Counted from the first letter of the stretch, positions 23,608 to 33,800 are shown. The stretch: DNA of 64,000 bases from Lutibacter sp. B2 (GCA_015686845.1 JADPRS010000011.1:1-64000), one strand, 5' to 3'. A program made the numbers and translations. Notes: generated by a model from the letters alone, not told the origin.

Positions 23608-24492
23608 TTGATTAATAAGTGTATTAATCCAAAAACAGTAGAAGAAGCATTAGATATTTTGGAAAGCAACGGAAAAGACGTTAAGTTGATTGCAGGAGGC
23701 ACTGATTTAGTAATAGATTTGAGAAATAATAAGATAGATAAAAATATACTTATGAATATTTCTAAGTTAAAAGAATTAAGGTTTATAACAATTGATGAGA
23801 ATGAAATAACCATTGGATCGGGAACCAAATTTATAGAGATCATAGAAAACCAACATATAAAAGAAAAAATCGTAGGCTTATGGAAAGCATGTAAATCAGT
23901 AGGTTCACCACAGATTAGAAATATGGGCACCATAGGTGGAAATATTTGCAATGGATCTATGGCAGCAGATTCAGTTCCTCCACTGTTAGCATTAGATGCA
24001 ACGGCTTTGATTATTGGAAAAAACAAAACAAGAAGTGTACCTTTAAGAGAATTGTATTTAGATAAGGGTAAGGTGGATATAGCTGATGATGAGATTCTTT
24101 ATGCAATAAAGTTTCATAGACTAAGAGAAAAAGAATCCATTTCATTTGAAAAGCTCGGACTTAGAAAAGCATTAGCGATTGCAAGAATTTCTTGTTCAAT
24201 ATATATAAATTTAGAAAATAACTCTATAAAGGATATTAAAATTGCAACAGGAGCCTTAGGTAAATATCCTCAAAGAGAAAATCATATAGAGAAGCGTTTA
24301 GTAAATAAAAAGGTAGATGAAATCATTTTGAAGGACATAGCAGAAGAAATGAGTAAGCATGTATCAAAAAGACTAAAGGGAAGAAGTTCTAGGAGCTTCA
24401 AAAGCATTGCAATAAAGGGCATATTCGCAGAAGCTTATAAAAGTGCGATAAAGGGGGCAAATGATGAATCACATAAGTCTCACAATAAATAA
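23608..24492 (+). CDS. Molybdenum hydroxylase FAD subunit (xanthine dehydrogenase/purine hydroxylase)
   Basis: A 294-residue FAD-binding subunit of the CoxM/XdhB type. FAD motifs: AGGTDLVIDLR and RNMGTIGGNICNGSMAADS. It uses a TTG start after GGGGGTGATT. It passes electrons from the iron-sulfur subunit to NAD(P) or another acceptor. The end overlaps the next gene by 32 bp, and the gene order FAD, FeS, Mo-large, Mo-medium matches that of nicotinate dehydrogenase-type enzymes of clostridia. Confidence 0.92.
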   Translation: MINKCINPKTVEEALDILESNGKDVKLIAGGTDLVIDLRNNKIDKNILMNISKLKELRFITIDENEITIGSGTKFIEIIENQHIKEKIVGLWKACKSVGSPQIRNMGTIGGNICNGSMAADSVPPLLALDATALIIGKNKTRSVPLRELYLDKGKVDIADDEILYAIKFHRLREKESISFEKLGLRKALAIARISCSIYINLENNSIKDIKIATGALGKYPQRENHIEKRLVNKKVDEIILKDIAEEMSKHVSKRLKGRSSRSFKSIAIKGIFAEAYKSAIKGANDESHKSHNK

Positions 24493-24943
24493 AAAAATGT
24501 ATTCCATTGATGTAGAGGAAGACGTAAGGTTAATTGATTTATTAAGGGATCAACTCTTTCTTACAGGTACGAAAGAAGGATGTGGAGAAGGAGAATGTGG
24601 TGCCTGTACAGTCATAATGGATGGAAGAGTTGTAAATTCATGCTTAGTTATGGCATTTCAAGCAGAGGGTAGCAACATTACTACAATAGAAGGAATGTCA
24701 GACAAAGATGAGTTACATCCAATTCAAAAAGCTTTTTTAGATAAAGGGGCTGTTCAATGTGGATTTTGTACCCCTGGAATGGTGCTATCTGCAAAATCAC
24801 TATTAGATAAAAATGAAAATCCTACAAGAGAAGAAATACGAGAAGGAATATCAGGAAATCTATGTAGATGTACGGGATATAACAAAATTGTAGATGCCAT
24901 AGAACTTGCTTCTAAAGAAATAAGAGAGGAGAAAAAAGAATGA
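24461..24943 (+). CDS. Molybdenum hydroxylase [2Fe-2S] subunit
   Basis: A 160-residue subunit with two [2Fe-2S] clusters: plant-ferredoxin-type CGEGECGACTV with a distal Cys in VNSC, and the C-terminal CGFCTPGM ... CRCTGY. This carries electrons from the molybdenum site to FAD. ATG at 24461 (or the next codon) follows AAAGGGGG. It overlaps both neighbours, so translation is coupled across the enzyme genes. Confidence 0.96.
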   Translation: MMNHISLTINKKMYSIDVEEDVRLIDLLRDQLFLTGTKEGCGEGECGACTVIMDGRVVNSCLVMAFQAEGSNITTIEGMSDKDELHPIQKAFLDKGAVQCGFCTPGMVLSAKSLLDKNENPTREEIREGISGNLCRCTGYNKIVDAIELASKEIREEKKE

Positions 24944-26190
24944 AACCTCTAAATATAGTTGGCAGTAGAGTAATAAGGGTAGATGGGAAAGCAAAGGTAA
25001 AAGGTGAAGCCATTTATCCTCAAGACATATATTTAGATGGAATGTTATATGGAAAAACCATTCGGTCAACAAAGGTTCATGCAATGATTGAAGTAGACAC
25101 TAAAAAAGCAGAAACGGTAGAGGGCGTAGTAAAAATTCTTACATATAAAGATGTAACGGGGGAAAATCATCATGGGGTTGTATTTAAGGACCATGAGGTT
25201 TTCTGTTCTAAAAAAGTAAGAAGGATAGGGGACCCCATTGCTTTTGTCATTGCCAATTCAGAAAGAGTAGCAAAGAAAGCAGCTGAAATGATAGAAATAA
25301 AATATAAAGAGCTTCCCGCAGTGTTTAACCCAATAGATGCTATGAAGGAAGATTCTATTAAAATACATGGAGATAGCAATATTATTTATCATTATAAGTG
25401 CAGAAAAGGAAATGTAAATGAAGGATTTGAGAAATCTCATGTGATTGTAGAAAGAGAATATAAAACTTCTATGGTAGAACATGCCTTTTTACAACCAGAG
25501 GCAGGGGTTTCTTATATAGATGAAGAAGGAAAAATTTGTGTCTGTGCTTCTACTCAATATCCTCATTTTGATCAAATCGAAGTGGCAGAGGCACTAGGAT
25601 TAAAATTAGAAAATGTAAAAATTATGAATCCAGCAGTTGGGGGCGCATTTGGAGGTAGAGAAGATATTACCTTACAAATTCATTTGGCATTAGCAACAAT
25701 GGTTACGAAAAAACCAGTTAAAGTAGTTTATACAAGAGAAGAATCATTTCATGCGCACTCAAAACGACATCCAATTATAATGAAATATAAGACAGGTGCA
25801 GATAAAAATGGAAAATTGTTGTCCATGGAAGTAAATCTTATAGGGGATACAGGATCTTATGCTTCTTGGGCAATCAATGTAATGAGAAAAGCAGGGATAC
25901 ATGCCACAGGTCCTTATGAAATCCCAAATGTAAAAATCGATAGTTATGCTGTATATACGAATAATCCATTTTGTGGAGCCATGAGAGGTTTTGGTGCTAC
26001 ACAAACGCCCATTGGTTCAGAACAGCAGATGGATATTATAGCAAATGAGTTGGGAATAGACCCCATTCAAATTAGATTAATAAATGGTTTTAAAGTAGGT
26101 AGTGAAACATCAAATGGGCAAGTGCTCAGTGAAAGTGTACCACTAAAAAGATGTATAGAAGAAGTAAAAAATAGAATGTTTAAAGAATAG
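24940..26190 (+). CDS. Molybdenum hydroxylase large Mo-subunit, N-terminal half (split form)
   Basis: A 416-residue protein covering the first half of a xanthine dehydrogenase-type molybdopterin subunit: GKAKVKGEAIYPQDI at the start, EHAFLQPEAG, GGAFGGREDI (cofactor region) and GAMRGFGATQ. It ends at a TAG followed by AGAGGTGG and a new ATG in the same frame, so the large subunit is made as two chains. A split of this form is known in Eubacterium barkeri nicotinate dehydrogenase (NdhL/NdhM), a selenium-dependent enzyme, and matches it in size. Confidence 0.93.
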   Translation: MKPLNIVGSRVIRVDGKAKVKGEAIYPQDIYLDGMLYGKTIRSTKVHAMIEVDTKKAETVEGVVKILTYKDVTGENHHGVVFKDHEVFCSKKVRRIGDPIAFVIANSERVAKKAAEMIEIKYKELPAVFNPIDAMKEDSIKIHGDSNIIYHYKCRKGNVNEGFEKSHVIVEREYKTSMVEHAFLQPEAGVSYIDEEGKICVCASTQYPHFDQIEVAEALGLKLENVKIMNPAVGGAFGGREDITLQIHLALATMVTKKPVKVVYTREESFHAHSKRHPIIMKYKTGADKNGKLLSMEVNLIGDTGSYASWAINVMRKAGIHATGPYEIPNVKIDSYAVYTNNPFCGAMRGFGATQTPIGSEQQMDIIANELGIDPIQIRLINGFKVGSETSNGQVLSESVPLKRCIEEVKNRMFKE

Positions 26191-26202
26191 AGGTGGAAAT
26201 CC

Positions 26203-27174
26203 ATGAAAAAAAGGGGGAAGGGAATAGCAGCGACATTCTACGGAACTGGGTATGGGAATGGCTTTCCTGATGTTTCTAAGGCAGTAGCAGAGGTAGACCA
26301 TGATGGAAATGTAAACATTTATGTATGTGCCACAGAAGTAGGGCAAGGTGCAAAGACAATTATTATACAGATGGTTGCAGAAATTTTAGGACTAGGAATG
26401 AATGATATTCATCTCATTTCTGAAGATACATCCCAAACATTAGATACAGGTACAGCCGCAGCTAGTAGGCAAACATATAATACTGGAAATGCAGTAAAAA
26501 AAGCGGTGGAAGTGTTGAAAAGTAAATTATTAGAGAAAGCAAAAGAACATCTTAAATTACCTTCTTTATTGGGATTAGAAGTAAAGGATAAAGTCATCTA
26601 TTTAAAGACATTCCCCAAAAAAAGAGTGTGCTTTAAAGACCTAATAGAAGAAAAAATAAGCGTAGAAGAAACTTTTACAGCACAAACAGTACAAATGGAC
26701 GAGGAAACAGGGCAAGGGGCACCCTATTGGCCCTATACATTTAGTTGTTATGGTGTAGAGGTTGAAGTAGATACAGAAACAGGAATTATAGAAGTTATAA
26801 AAGGCGTTTGTGCCCAAGATGTAGGAAGAGCCATAAATCCAGAATTGATTGAAGGTCAAATAGATGGGGGATTTTCAATGGGATTGGGTTATGGTATAAT
26901 GGAAAAATTAAACTGTAAAGATGGAGAGATTAAAAATAATAAATTTTCTAAGTATTTGATTCCCACTGCGCTAGATATGCCAGAACTAGAAAAAATCATT
27001 GTGGAAGATCCAGAATCAAGTGCTCCCTTTGGAGCAAAGGGCATAGGAGAACCGGTTATCCTACCTGCTGCACCAGCAATATTAAATGCAATATATGATG
27101 CAATCGGTGTACGATTTTATGAGATTCCTGTTACACCAGATAAGGTATTAAGTGAAATAAATAGAGAAATATAG
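26203..27174 (+). CDS. Molybdenum hydroxylase medium Mo-subunit, C-terminal half (split form)
   Basis: A 323-residue protein covering the second half of the molybdopterin subunit: EVGQGAKTIIIQMVAEILG, DTGTAAASRQTYNTGNAV, CAQDVGRAINPELIEGQ and the active-site GAKGIGEPVILPAAPA, whose Glu is the conserved catalytic base. The own ribosome binding site AGAGGTGG and the intact sequence on both sides of the join argue for a working two-chain subunit, not decay. Together the four genes should hydroxylate hypoxanthine (or purine) to xanthine. Confidence 0.93.
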   Translation: MKKRGKGIAATFYGTGYGNGFPDVSKAVAEVDHDGNVNIYVCATEVGQGAKTIIIQMVAEILGLGMNDIHLISEDTSQTLDTGTAAASRQTYNTGNAVKKAVEVLKSKLLEKAKEHLKLPSLLGLEVKDKVIYLKTFPKKRVCFKDLIEEKISVEETFTAQTVQMDEETGQGAPYWPYTFSCYGVEVEVDTETGIIEVIKGVCAQDVGRAINPELIEGQIDGGFSMGLGYGIMEKLNCKDGEIKNNKFSKYLIPTALDMPELEKIIVEDPESSAPFGAKGIGEPVILPAAPAILNAIYDAIGVRFYEIPVTPDKVLSEINREI

Positions 27175-27187
27175 AGGAAGTGAAAAA

Positions 27188-28906
27188 ATGGATAAAATAA
27201 AAAGAAATATTCATATTGCCACAGGAAGAAAACAGGCATCCATTGTTCTAAAAAACTGCAAGATCATAAATGTATTTACAGAAGAAATCATAAATGCAGA
27301 TATTGCCATTGAAGAAGATGTAATTGTAGGAATTGGGGAATATGAAGGAAAAGAAGAAATCAATATGAATGGAAAATACGTAGCACCAGGACTGATTGAT
27401 GCACATGTCCATATAGAATCCTCTATGCTTACACCCGGAGAATTTTCAAGAACCATTGTACCAAGAGGAACGACAACCATTATTGCGGATCCTCATGAAA
27501 TTGCAAATGTATGCGGATTAAAAGGAATAAAGTATATACTGGATGAAAGTGAAAAATTGCCACTATCTGTATATATAATGTTGCCTTTCTGTGTACCTGC
27601 TACATCATTTGAAAATTCGGGTGCAGTGTTAGAAGCAAAAGAGTTAGCAACTTTAATCAATCATCCTAGAGTATTGGGCTTAGGAGAACTGATGGATTAT
27701 CCAGCAGTTATAAATGGGGATGAAAAAATAATTGATAAAATCAATCTTGCCAAAGATAAATTAATAGATGGGCATGGACCAGAGATTTCAGACAAGGAAT
27801 TAAATGGCTACGTCGTAGCAGGGACAAAAACGGAACACGAATGTTCTACCGTAGAAGAGATGATTGAAAGATTGCGTTTAGGTATGTATGTTCAAATAAG
27901 AGAAGGTTCAGCAGCTAGAAATTTAGAAACATTGATAAAGGGCGTTACAAAAGAAAATAGTAGCAGATGTATATTTTGTACAGATGATCGACATCCAGAG
28001 GATATACTCGTAGATGGACATATTGACAATAACATAAGAGTGGCAATTAAAAATGGTATGAGTCCCATTTCTGCTGTGAAAATGGCTACATTAAATGCTG
28101 CACAATGTTATGGACTGAAAAAGACAGGGGCTATTGCACCTGGATATAAAGCAGATTTGATCGTGATTGATGATCTTAAAGAATTTAATATCACAAAAGT
28201 TTATAAGGAAGGTATATGTGTAGCCGAGAATGGAAAGGCTTTATTTGAGGTAGAAGTTCATCAAAATCTTTCCGTTTTGAATACGGTTCATATTGATCCA
28301 ATCGATTTAGAAAAACTACAAATCAATGTTAAAAGTGATATTGCAAATATCATAAAAATATTGCCACACAGTTTGATTACAGAAAAAGTTGTCAGAAAAA
28401 TAGAAACAGAAAATGGAAAATTTAAATTTCGAAATCAATTAGATATGTTGAAAATGGCCGTAATAGAAAGGCATAAGAAAACAGGAAATATAGGATTGGC
28501 ATTAGTAGAAGATTTCAAGCTTAAAAATGCTGCCATTGCCTCAACGGTAGCCCATGACTCTCACAATATTATCGTCATTGGAGACAATGATGAAGATATG
28601 CTCATTGCAATAGATGAAATTGCAAAATCTGGTGGAGGCATTACCATTTGCTCAAATGGAAAAGTAGTAAAAACCCTGGCACTACCCATTGCAGGACTTA
28701 TGTCAGATATGCCTATTGAAAAAGTAAATACCCTATTGAAAGAAATGATTGAGATTGCTTATGAACTAGGGGTAAACAAAGATATTGCTCCATTTATGAC
28801 ATTGGCATTTCTTGCTTTACCAGTAATACCAAAGATTAAATTAACAGATATGGGATTATTTGATGTAGAAAAATTCGACTTTATTGAATTGAGTATAAAA
28901 GAATAA
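27188..28906 (+). CDS. ade: Adenine deaminase (homologue 2, canonical type)
   Basis: A 572-residue adenine deaminase with the usual family course: short helical N-terminus, DAHVHIESSML metal motif, TTTIIADPHEIANVCG, EHECS, GHGPEISD, CTDDRHPEDI and the C-terminal VAHDSHNIIVIGD domain. It converts adenine to hypoxanthine plus ammonia. It starts 13 bp after the molybdenum hydroxylase and is the last gene of the purine series. It is closer to standard Ade proteins than the homologue at 18783. Confidence 0.93.
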   Translation: MDKIKRNIHIATGRKQASIVLKNCKIINVFTEEIINADIAIEEDVIVGIGEYEGKEEINMNGKYVAPGLIDAHVHIESSMLTPGEFSRTIVPRGTTTIIADPHEIANVCGLKGIKYILDESEKLPLSVYIMLPFCVPATSFENSGAVLEAKELATLINHPRVLGLGELMDYPAVINGDEKIIDKINLAKDKLIDGHGPEISDKELNGYVVAGTKTEHECSTVEEMIERLRLGMYVQIREGSAARNLETLIKGVTKENSSRCIFCTDDRHPEDILVDGHIDNNIRVAIKNGMSPISAVKMATLNAAQCYGLKKTGAIAPGYKADLIVIDDLKEFNITKVYKEGICVAENGKALFEVEVHQNLSVLNTVHIDPIDLEKLQINVKSDIANIIKILPHSLITEKVVRKIETENGKFKFRNQLDMLKMAVIERHKKTGNIGLALVEDFKLKNAAIASTVAHDSHNIIVIGDNDEDMLIAIDEIAKSGGGITICSNGKVVKTLALPIAGLMSDMPIEKVNTLLKEMIEIAYELGVNKDIAPFMTLAFLALPVIPKIKLTDMGLFDVEKFDFIELSIKE

Positions 28907-28936
28907 TAAAAATTATTGTAGAAGCGTATGTTGATC

Positions 28937-28970
28937 AAATTCCTTAGTGTTTTAGCTAGGGGATTTTTTT
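28937..28970 (+). terminator. Terminator of the purine gene series
   Basis: AAATTCCTTAG pairs with CTAGGGGATTT around a short loop and is followed by a run of T, about 30 bases after the ade stop codon. Confidence 0.8.
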
Positions 28971-29178
28971 TGATAAAAATGGATATATCTATGCAAATAT
29001 CGACATTTTTTTACGTTAGAGATGTGGTATACTACATAGCTGTGTTATTTTGGAAATTTAAATTTATACTTTAAATTATAAAAGATATCCTAGTTTTAAA
29101 TTATTTAATAAAAAATTATTGAATGATTATTGTAAAAGAATTACTTTTCTTAAAATTAATTATGTTGGAGGAAATATC

Positions 29179-31188
29179 ATGAAAAGACTAAAAATTAAAA
29201 GTATTAAAGTAAGGATGGTTTTATGTTTTGTACTATTATTAAGTGTTGTATGTTTGGGATTTGCTCTTAGTTCACAATATTTTGCGGAAAAGGCATTGGT
29301 TAACACTGTTAATATGACTTTACCAGAGATAGCTGAAGAAGCAAGTAATGCCGTAGAATTAGAAATTGAGTCTAGGATAGATGCATTAGAACAAATGGCA
29401 TCAAATAGTATTATTAGAGAAGAAAATGTTTTGATTGCTGAAAAACTAAAAATGCTTTCAGAAGAGATTAAAAGAAGTGGAAACTTAAACATGGGTATTG
29501 CTTATCAAAATGGGATGGCAATATTAGACGATGGTAGAAAAATCAATATAACAGATAGAGCGTACTTTAAAAAAGCTATTTCAGGAAAAAGTAATGTAAG
29601 TGATCCAATCGTTAGCAAAGATACTGGTAAACACATTGTAATTTATGCTGTACCGATTAAGAAAAATGGGGAAAATTTAGGTGTGCTATATTCAGTTAGA
29701 GACGGAAATGAGCTTAGTAATATTACCAATAAAATAAAATTTAGTGAAACAGGGCAAGCTTTTATGGTAAACAAAGAAGGTACAACTATTGCGCATAATA
29801 ATATGAAAATGGTTTTAGATAGAGAGAATAATATTAAAAATGCAAAAACTGATTCTAGTTTTAAACCTATAGCAGATATTACAGAGAAAATGATAAAAGG
29901 TGAAAAAGGAACAGGGACGTATGATATAAAAGGGACAGAGAAATATGTTGGTTTCGCGCCTATAAAAAGTACAGGTTGGTCTATTAGCGTTATTGTGGAA
30001 AAGGAAGATGTTTTAAAAGAACTAGGTGATTTGAAAAAATCTAGTTTCATTACATCTCTAATATTTCAAGCCTTAGCAATGGTTGTTGTATGGTTGATTG
30101 CTAGTTCAATTTCAAAAGCAATTAATGTGAATGTGAAACATGTTAAGGGAATTGCAAATGGAGATTTAACGATAGAGATTCCAAAGAATCAGTTGAAAAG
30201 AGAAGATGAACTTGGAGAAATGGCAAAAGCGATAAATATTATGCAGGATTCTATGGCAAGTATGATTCAAACCATAAAGGATAGTTCAGACAATATTAAT
30301 ATGCAATCTAATAGCGTAGCAGCAGTATCAGAAGAGATGGCATCATCTACTGAAAATGTGTCTACAGCTATAGAAGATGTAGCTAAAGGGACAGGAGCTC
30401 AAGCAGAAGATTTAGCTGGCATTGCAGGAATATTAAATGATTTTGGTTTTAAATTAGAACAAATGATTAGCACAATAAAAAACATTGATTTAAGCACAGA
30501 AGAAATCAAAAATATGGCAGATGGAAGCAATACTGACATGGAGAATGTAATAAATTCTGTACAAAATGTGAGTGATGCATTTAACGATTTAATCTCTAAA
30601 ATAAGAAATGTTGGACAGAAGGTAAATCGAATAAATGAAATAACAAATCTTATAAATAGTATTTCAGAACAGACAAATTTACTAGCATTAAATGCAGCGA
30701 TAGAAGCAGCAAGAGCAGGTGAAGCAGGAAGAGGCTTCTCAGTAGTTGCAGAAGAAATTAGAAAGCTTGCAGAACAAAGTAAAGAATCCTCTGAAAATAT
30801 AGGAGAATTGATAAGGGCGATATCAAATGAGACAGATTTAATGGTTAAAACTACAGATATCATGAAAAATGAGTTAGAAAATCAAAAACATGATATTGAT
30901 ATAGCTATAACATCATTTGGTGAAATAACAAATGCAGTAGATGAAATAAGACCTAAAATACAGGATGTTAACACTTCTGCTAAAGATATAGATACAAGTA
31001 AATTAATAATTTTAGAGAAGGTAGAAGGTACATCAGCAATTGCAGAAGAGGTTTCTGCATCATCAGAAGAGATTGCAGCATCATCACAAGAAATAAATGC
31101 ATCTACTGAAGAATTAGCAATTTCAGCACAAGAACTGAGTAATATGACAAAAAATATGATGGAACAGGTTAATAAATTTAAAATTTAG
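29179..31188 (+). CDS. Methyl-accepting chemotaxis protein with dCache sensor
   Basis: A 669-residue chemoreceptor: first membrane helix at about 13-33, extracytoplasmic double-Cache sensor domain to about 290, second helix at about 292-315, HAMP domain, and a signalling domain with the conserved hairpin tip [20 protein letters not shown]. The start at 29179 is set by TTGGAGGAA upstream; an in-frame extension is not needed. dCache domains commonly bind small metabolites, including amino acids and purines. Its place after the purine series might be meaningful but is not proof. Confidence 0.94.
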   Translation: MKRLKIKSIKVRMVLCFVLLLSVVCLGFALSSQYFAEKALVNTVNMTLPEIAEEASNAVELEIESRIDALEQMASNSIIREENVLIAEKLKMLSEEIKRSGNLNMGIAYQNGMAILDDGRKINITDRAYFKKAISGKSNVSDPIVSKDTGKHIVIYAVPIKKNGENLGVLYSVRDGNELSNITNKIKFSETGQAFMVNKEGTTIAHNNMKMVLDRENNIKNAKTDSSFKPIADITEKMIKGEKGTGTYDIKGTEKYVGFAPIKSTGWSISVIVEKEDVLKELGDLKKSSFITSLIFQALAMVVVWLIASSISKAINVNVKHVKGIANGDLTIEIPKNQLKREDELGEMAKAINIMQDSMASMIQTIKDSSDNINMQSNSVAAVSEEMASSTENVSTAIEDVAKGTGAQAEDLAGIAGILNDFGFKLEQMISTIKNIDLSTEEIKNMADGSNTDMENVINSVQNVSDAFNDLISKIRNVGQKVNRINEITNLINSISEQTNLLALNAAIEAARAGEAGRGFSVVAEEIRKLAEQSKESSENIGELIRAISNETDLMVKTTDIMKNELENQKHDIDIAITSFGEITNAVDEIRPKIQDVNTSAKDIDTSKLIILEKVEGTSAIAEEVSASSEEIAASSQEINASTEELAISAQELSNMTKNMMEQVNKFKI

Positions 31189-31189
31189 G

Positions 31190-31229
31190 CAAAATACCCC
31201 AGTCATAGTACTATGACTGGGGTATTTTG
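31190..31229. terminator. Strong bidirectional terminator
   Basis: CAAAATACCCCAGTCATAG pairs perfectly with its complement around a two- to four-base centre. It serves the converging chemoreceptor and BON-like genes. Confidence 0.93.
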
Positions 31230-31241
31230 TAAAGGAGAATA

Positions 31242-31466
31242 TTATAGTTGAAAGTTTTTCACACCATCTGTATTTTGGATAATATTTTGTGCAATAGCTT
31301 TATAATCAGAATTGAAAGTATGCCCAAACATTGTTACATTACCATAATTGCAAAATAATTGAACAGATGAAATATCATAATCTAAAACTGCTTCCAACTG
31401 ATTTTTGATTGAATCAATAATCAAATCATCTTCATCTGGAAGATTGTCATATTTTATTTTATGCAT
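31242..31466 (-). CDS. Small BON-like domain protein
   Basis: A 74-residue protein whose pattern (helix, then VQLFCNYGNVTMFGHTF, then a second helix and GVKNFQL) resembles one BON domain, a fold that binds phospholipids or other partners in OsmY-like proteins. No signal peptide is seen, so it should be cytosolic. AGAGGAC lies before the start. It is a single gene. The family match is by pattern only. Confidence 0.65.
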   Translation of the reverse strand: MHKIKYDNLPDEDDLIIDSIKNQLEAVLDYDISSVQLFCNYGNVTMFGHTFNSDYKAIAQNIIQNTDGVKNFQL

Positions 31467-31558
31467 AAAGCATTGTCCTCTCTATAATGTGATTTGTATT
31501 ATAATTTTATTTTTTCACATATATAATAAAAAAATGTAAAATATAAAAATCTATTTCC

Positions 31559-31588
31559 TTGAAGAATGTACATGGTATGTATTACAAT
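31559..31588 (+). promoter_or_regulatory. Candidate sigma-A promoter of cdaA
   Basis: TTGAAG and TACAAT are separated by 18 bases, about 60 bases upstream of the cdaA start. Fair match to the housekeeping consensus. Confidence 0.45.
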
Positions 31589-31650
31589 GATAATATATAC
31601 TTTTTGTAAAAAAGCATTTATTCATACTATTATTTTGAGAGGTGTTAAAG

Positions 31651-32469
31651 TTGAATGAAATTGTAGAAATTTTTTCTAATATCGGAATACGAGATATGGT
31701 AGATATGGCTATTGTAGCATTTGCATTTTATAAGCTATTAATGTTAATACGCCATACAAGTGCAGAACAATTAATAAAAGGAATATTAATACTACTTATT
31801 GCAACAAAAGTTAGTGAATGGTTGGGTCTGTATGTGACGAACTTTATACTTAAAAATACAATGACCTTAGGAATGATTGCTCTATTAATCGTATTTCAAC
31901 CAGAACTAAGAAGAGCGTTAGAACATATTGGAAGAAGTAAATTGATCACGAAATCCATAATGGAAATGTCTGATGAGGACTTATTGGCTCAAATTAGAGA
32001 AATAGTAGATGCAGTTGAATATTTAGCTAGAAAAAAAATAGGGGCTCTAATTGTTATTGAAAGAGAAACAGGCATTGAAGATTTTACAGAAACAGGAACT
32101 TTAATTAATGGAGAAATTTCAACAGGAATTCTTGTGAATATTTTTATGGCTAATACGCCTTTACATGATGGGGCCGTAGTCATTAGAAAGGATAAAATAA
32201 TGGCTGCTGCATGTGTGCTACCGCTTACACAAAATCCAAATCTGAGTAAGGAATTAGGAACAAGGCACAGGGCAGGAATTGGCGTAACAGAAAGATCCGA
32301 TGCACTATCTATCATGGTTTCTGAAGAAACAGGCGCCATCTCCATAGCTACTGATGGGAGAATTTCTAGATATTTAGATGGAAAGACCCTAACAACATTA
32401 CTTAAAAATGCATACAAACCAGATAATCAAAAGCCTTTATTTAAATGGAAATGGGGACAGAAAAAATGA
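31651..32469 (+). CDS. cdaA: Diadenylate cyclase CdaA
   Basis: A 272-residue membrane-bound diadenylate cyclase, making c-di-AMP from two ATP. Three N-terminal transmembrane helices are followed by the DAC domain with both catalytic motifs, TPLHDGAVVI (DGA) and GTRHRAGIG (RHR). The TTG at 31651 is chosen because AGAGGTG lies seven bases before it; a GTG at 31642 would be inside that site. It overlaps cdaR and stands before glmM and glmS, the usual conserved order in Firmicutes. Confidence 0.96.
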   Translation: MNEIVEIFSNIGIRDMVDMAIVAFAFYKLLMLIRHTSAEQLIKGILILLIATKVSEWLGLYVTNFILKNTMTLGMIALLIVFQPELRRALEHIGRSKLITKSIMEMSDEDLLAQIREIVDAVEYLARKKIGALIVIERETGIEDFTETGTLINGEISTGILVNIFMANTPLHDGAVVIRKDKIMAAACVLPLTQNPNLSKELGTRHRAGIGVTERSDALSIMVSEETGAISIATDGRISRYLDGKTLTTLLKNAYKPDNQKPLFKWKWGQKK

Positions 32470-33746
32470 AGATTTCGATTTTTGAAAATATAGGAAAAAG
32501 TAGGTTCTTTTCTAAAAATACCACTGCAAAAATTGTTTCGATTATTTTTGCACTTACCATGTGGCTTTATGTAATGGGAGAGGTTAATCCTCAAAGTATA
32601 ATAGAATTTAAAGACATACCTGTAAAGCTATTAAATACAGAAAATTTAAAACAAACAGGACTTATTGTTATGGGACAAGAGGATTTTACTATAGATGTAA
32701 AGCTACAGGGAAGAAGAAATGATTTATATAAAGTAAGGGCTGAGGATATAGCAGCTACAGCAGACATTAGAGGATATCAAAAAGGCGTTAGTAGTATACC
32801 TGTTGAGATCAGTTCACCTGTGGATACAGATATAAAAGAAATATCTCCAAAACAGATTAAAATCACACTAGATGAGGTAGTAATGAGGGAAAAACCAATC
32901 ATTACTAAAATCGTTGGAAAGTTTCCAACTGGGTTTGAAGCCGGATATTCAGAAGTATCTATTAGTCAAACCATTGTAGAGGGACCAGAATCATTGGTTA
33001 ATAATGTACACATGTTGGCAGCTTATGTAAATGTAGATAAAATTACGAGTTCCATTGAACAAAAACTACCATTAAAAGCAGTAGATATAAAAGGAAAGGA
33101 AGTAAAAGGAATTTCTATAAAAACAAAATATGTAAATGTGAAGCTTCCCGTTTATAAAGTGAAAGACGTACCCATTTCACCTGTATATAATGGGAACCTA
33201 AAAGAAGGACTAAAAATAACTGGTACTGTATTTAATAAAGATACTTTGAAAATTAGAGGAACAAAAGATGTAATAGATAAAATATCAGTACTTAATACGA
33301 AGTCTATAAATTTAAATGATATAGAAAAAACAACACAAAAGGCAATAGAATTAATTATTCCGCAAGGAGTAGAATTAGTAAAGTTAGAACAAAAATTTAC
33401 GATAGATATTTTAATAGAAAATATTAAGACAAAAGTATTTACCTATTCTAAAAACGAATTAACAGTTGAAAATCTAAAAGAAGGAGAAATAATAGATAAA
33501 AGTATTTTTCCAGATACAATCAATGTAGAGGTAAAGGTTGTAGAAAGTATATTTGAAGATATTTTAAAAGAAGATGTTAAAATATTTATTGATTTAAGGG
33601 ATAGAAAAGAAGGCGTATATTTCAAAGATATCCTTTATTCAACAAATAAAAAAATCGAAGAAGTAACGATTACACCTAAAAATGTAGGAATTAAAATAAA
33701 TGAAAAAACAGGAGATGCGCCTATTAATAATGAATATAAAGAATAG
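32466..33746 (+). CDS. cdaR: CdaA regulator, YbbR-domain protein
   Basis: A 426-residue protein with one N-terminal membrane helix (about 20-40) and four YbbR-like repeats exported to the outside. In related bacteria CdaR binds and tunes CdaA. ATG at 32466 overlaps the cdaA stop as ATGA, with GGGGA eight bases upstream. Confidence 0.93.
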   Translation: MKISIFENIGKSRFFSKNTTAKIVSIIFALTMWLYVMGEVNPQSIIEFKDIPVKLLNTENLKQTGLIVMGQEDFTIDVKLQGRRNDLYKVRAEDIAATADIRGYQKGVSSIPVEISSPVDTDIKEISPKQIKITLDEVVMREKPIITKIVGKFPTGFEAGYSEVSISQTIVEGPESLVNNVHMLAAYVNVDKITSSIEQKLPLKAVDIKGKEVKGISIKTKYVNVKLPVYKVKDVPISPVYNGNLKEGLKITGTVFNKDTLKIRGTKDVIDKISVLNTKSINLNDIEKTTQKAIELIIPQGVELVKLEQKFTIDILIENIKTKVFTYSKNELTVENLKEGEIIDKSIFPDTINVEVKVVESIFEDILKEDVKIFIDLRDRKEGVYFKDILYSTNKKIEEVTITPKNVGIKINEKTGDAPINNEYKE

Positions 33747-33771
33747 AATGAATAAAAGTAGGGGTACCAAA

Positions 33772-33800
33772 TTGAACGACATTGAATAATATGATAAAAT
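33772..33800 (+). promoter_or_regulatory. Candidate sigma-A promoter of glmM
   Basis: TTGAAC and TAAAAT lie 17 bases apart, in the 132 bp gap between cdaR and glmM. Good match to the consensus. Confidence 0.55.

Noticed and set aside
26188-26205. Sequencing error or pseudogene at the TAG in the molybdenum subunit
   Set aside because: A good ribosome binding site and ATG follow at once and the split matches known two-chain enzymes; kept as two genes.
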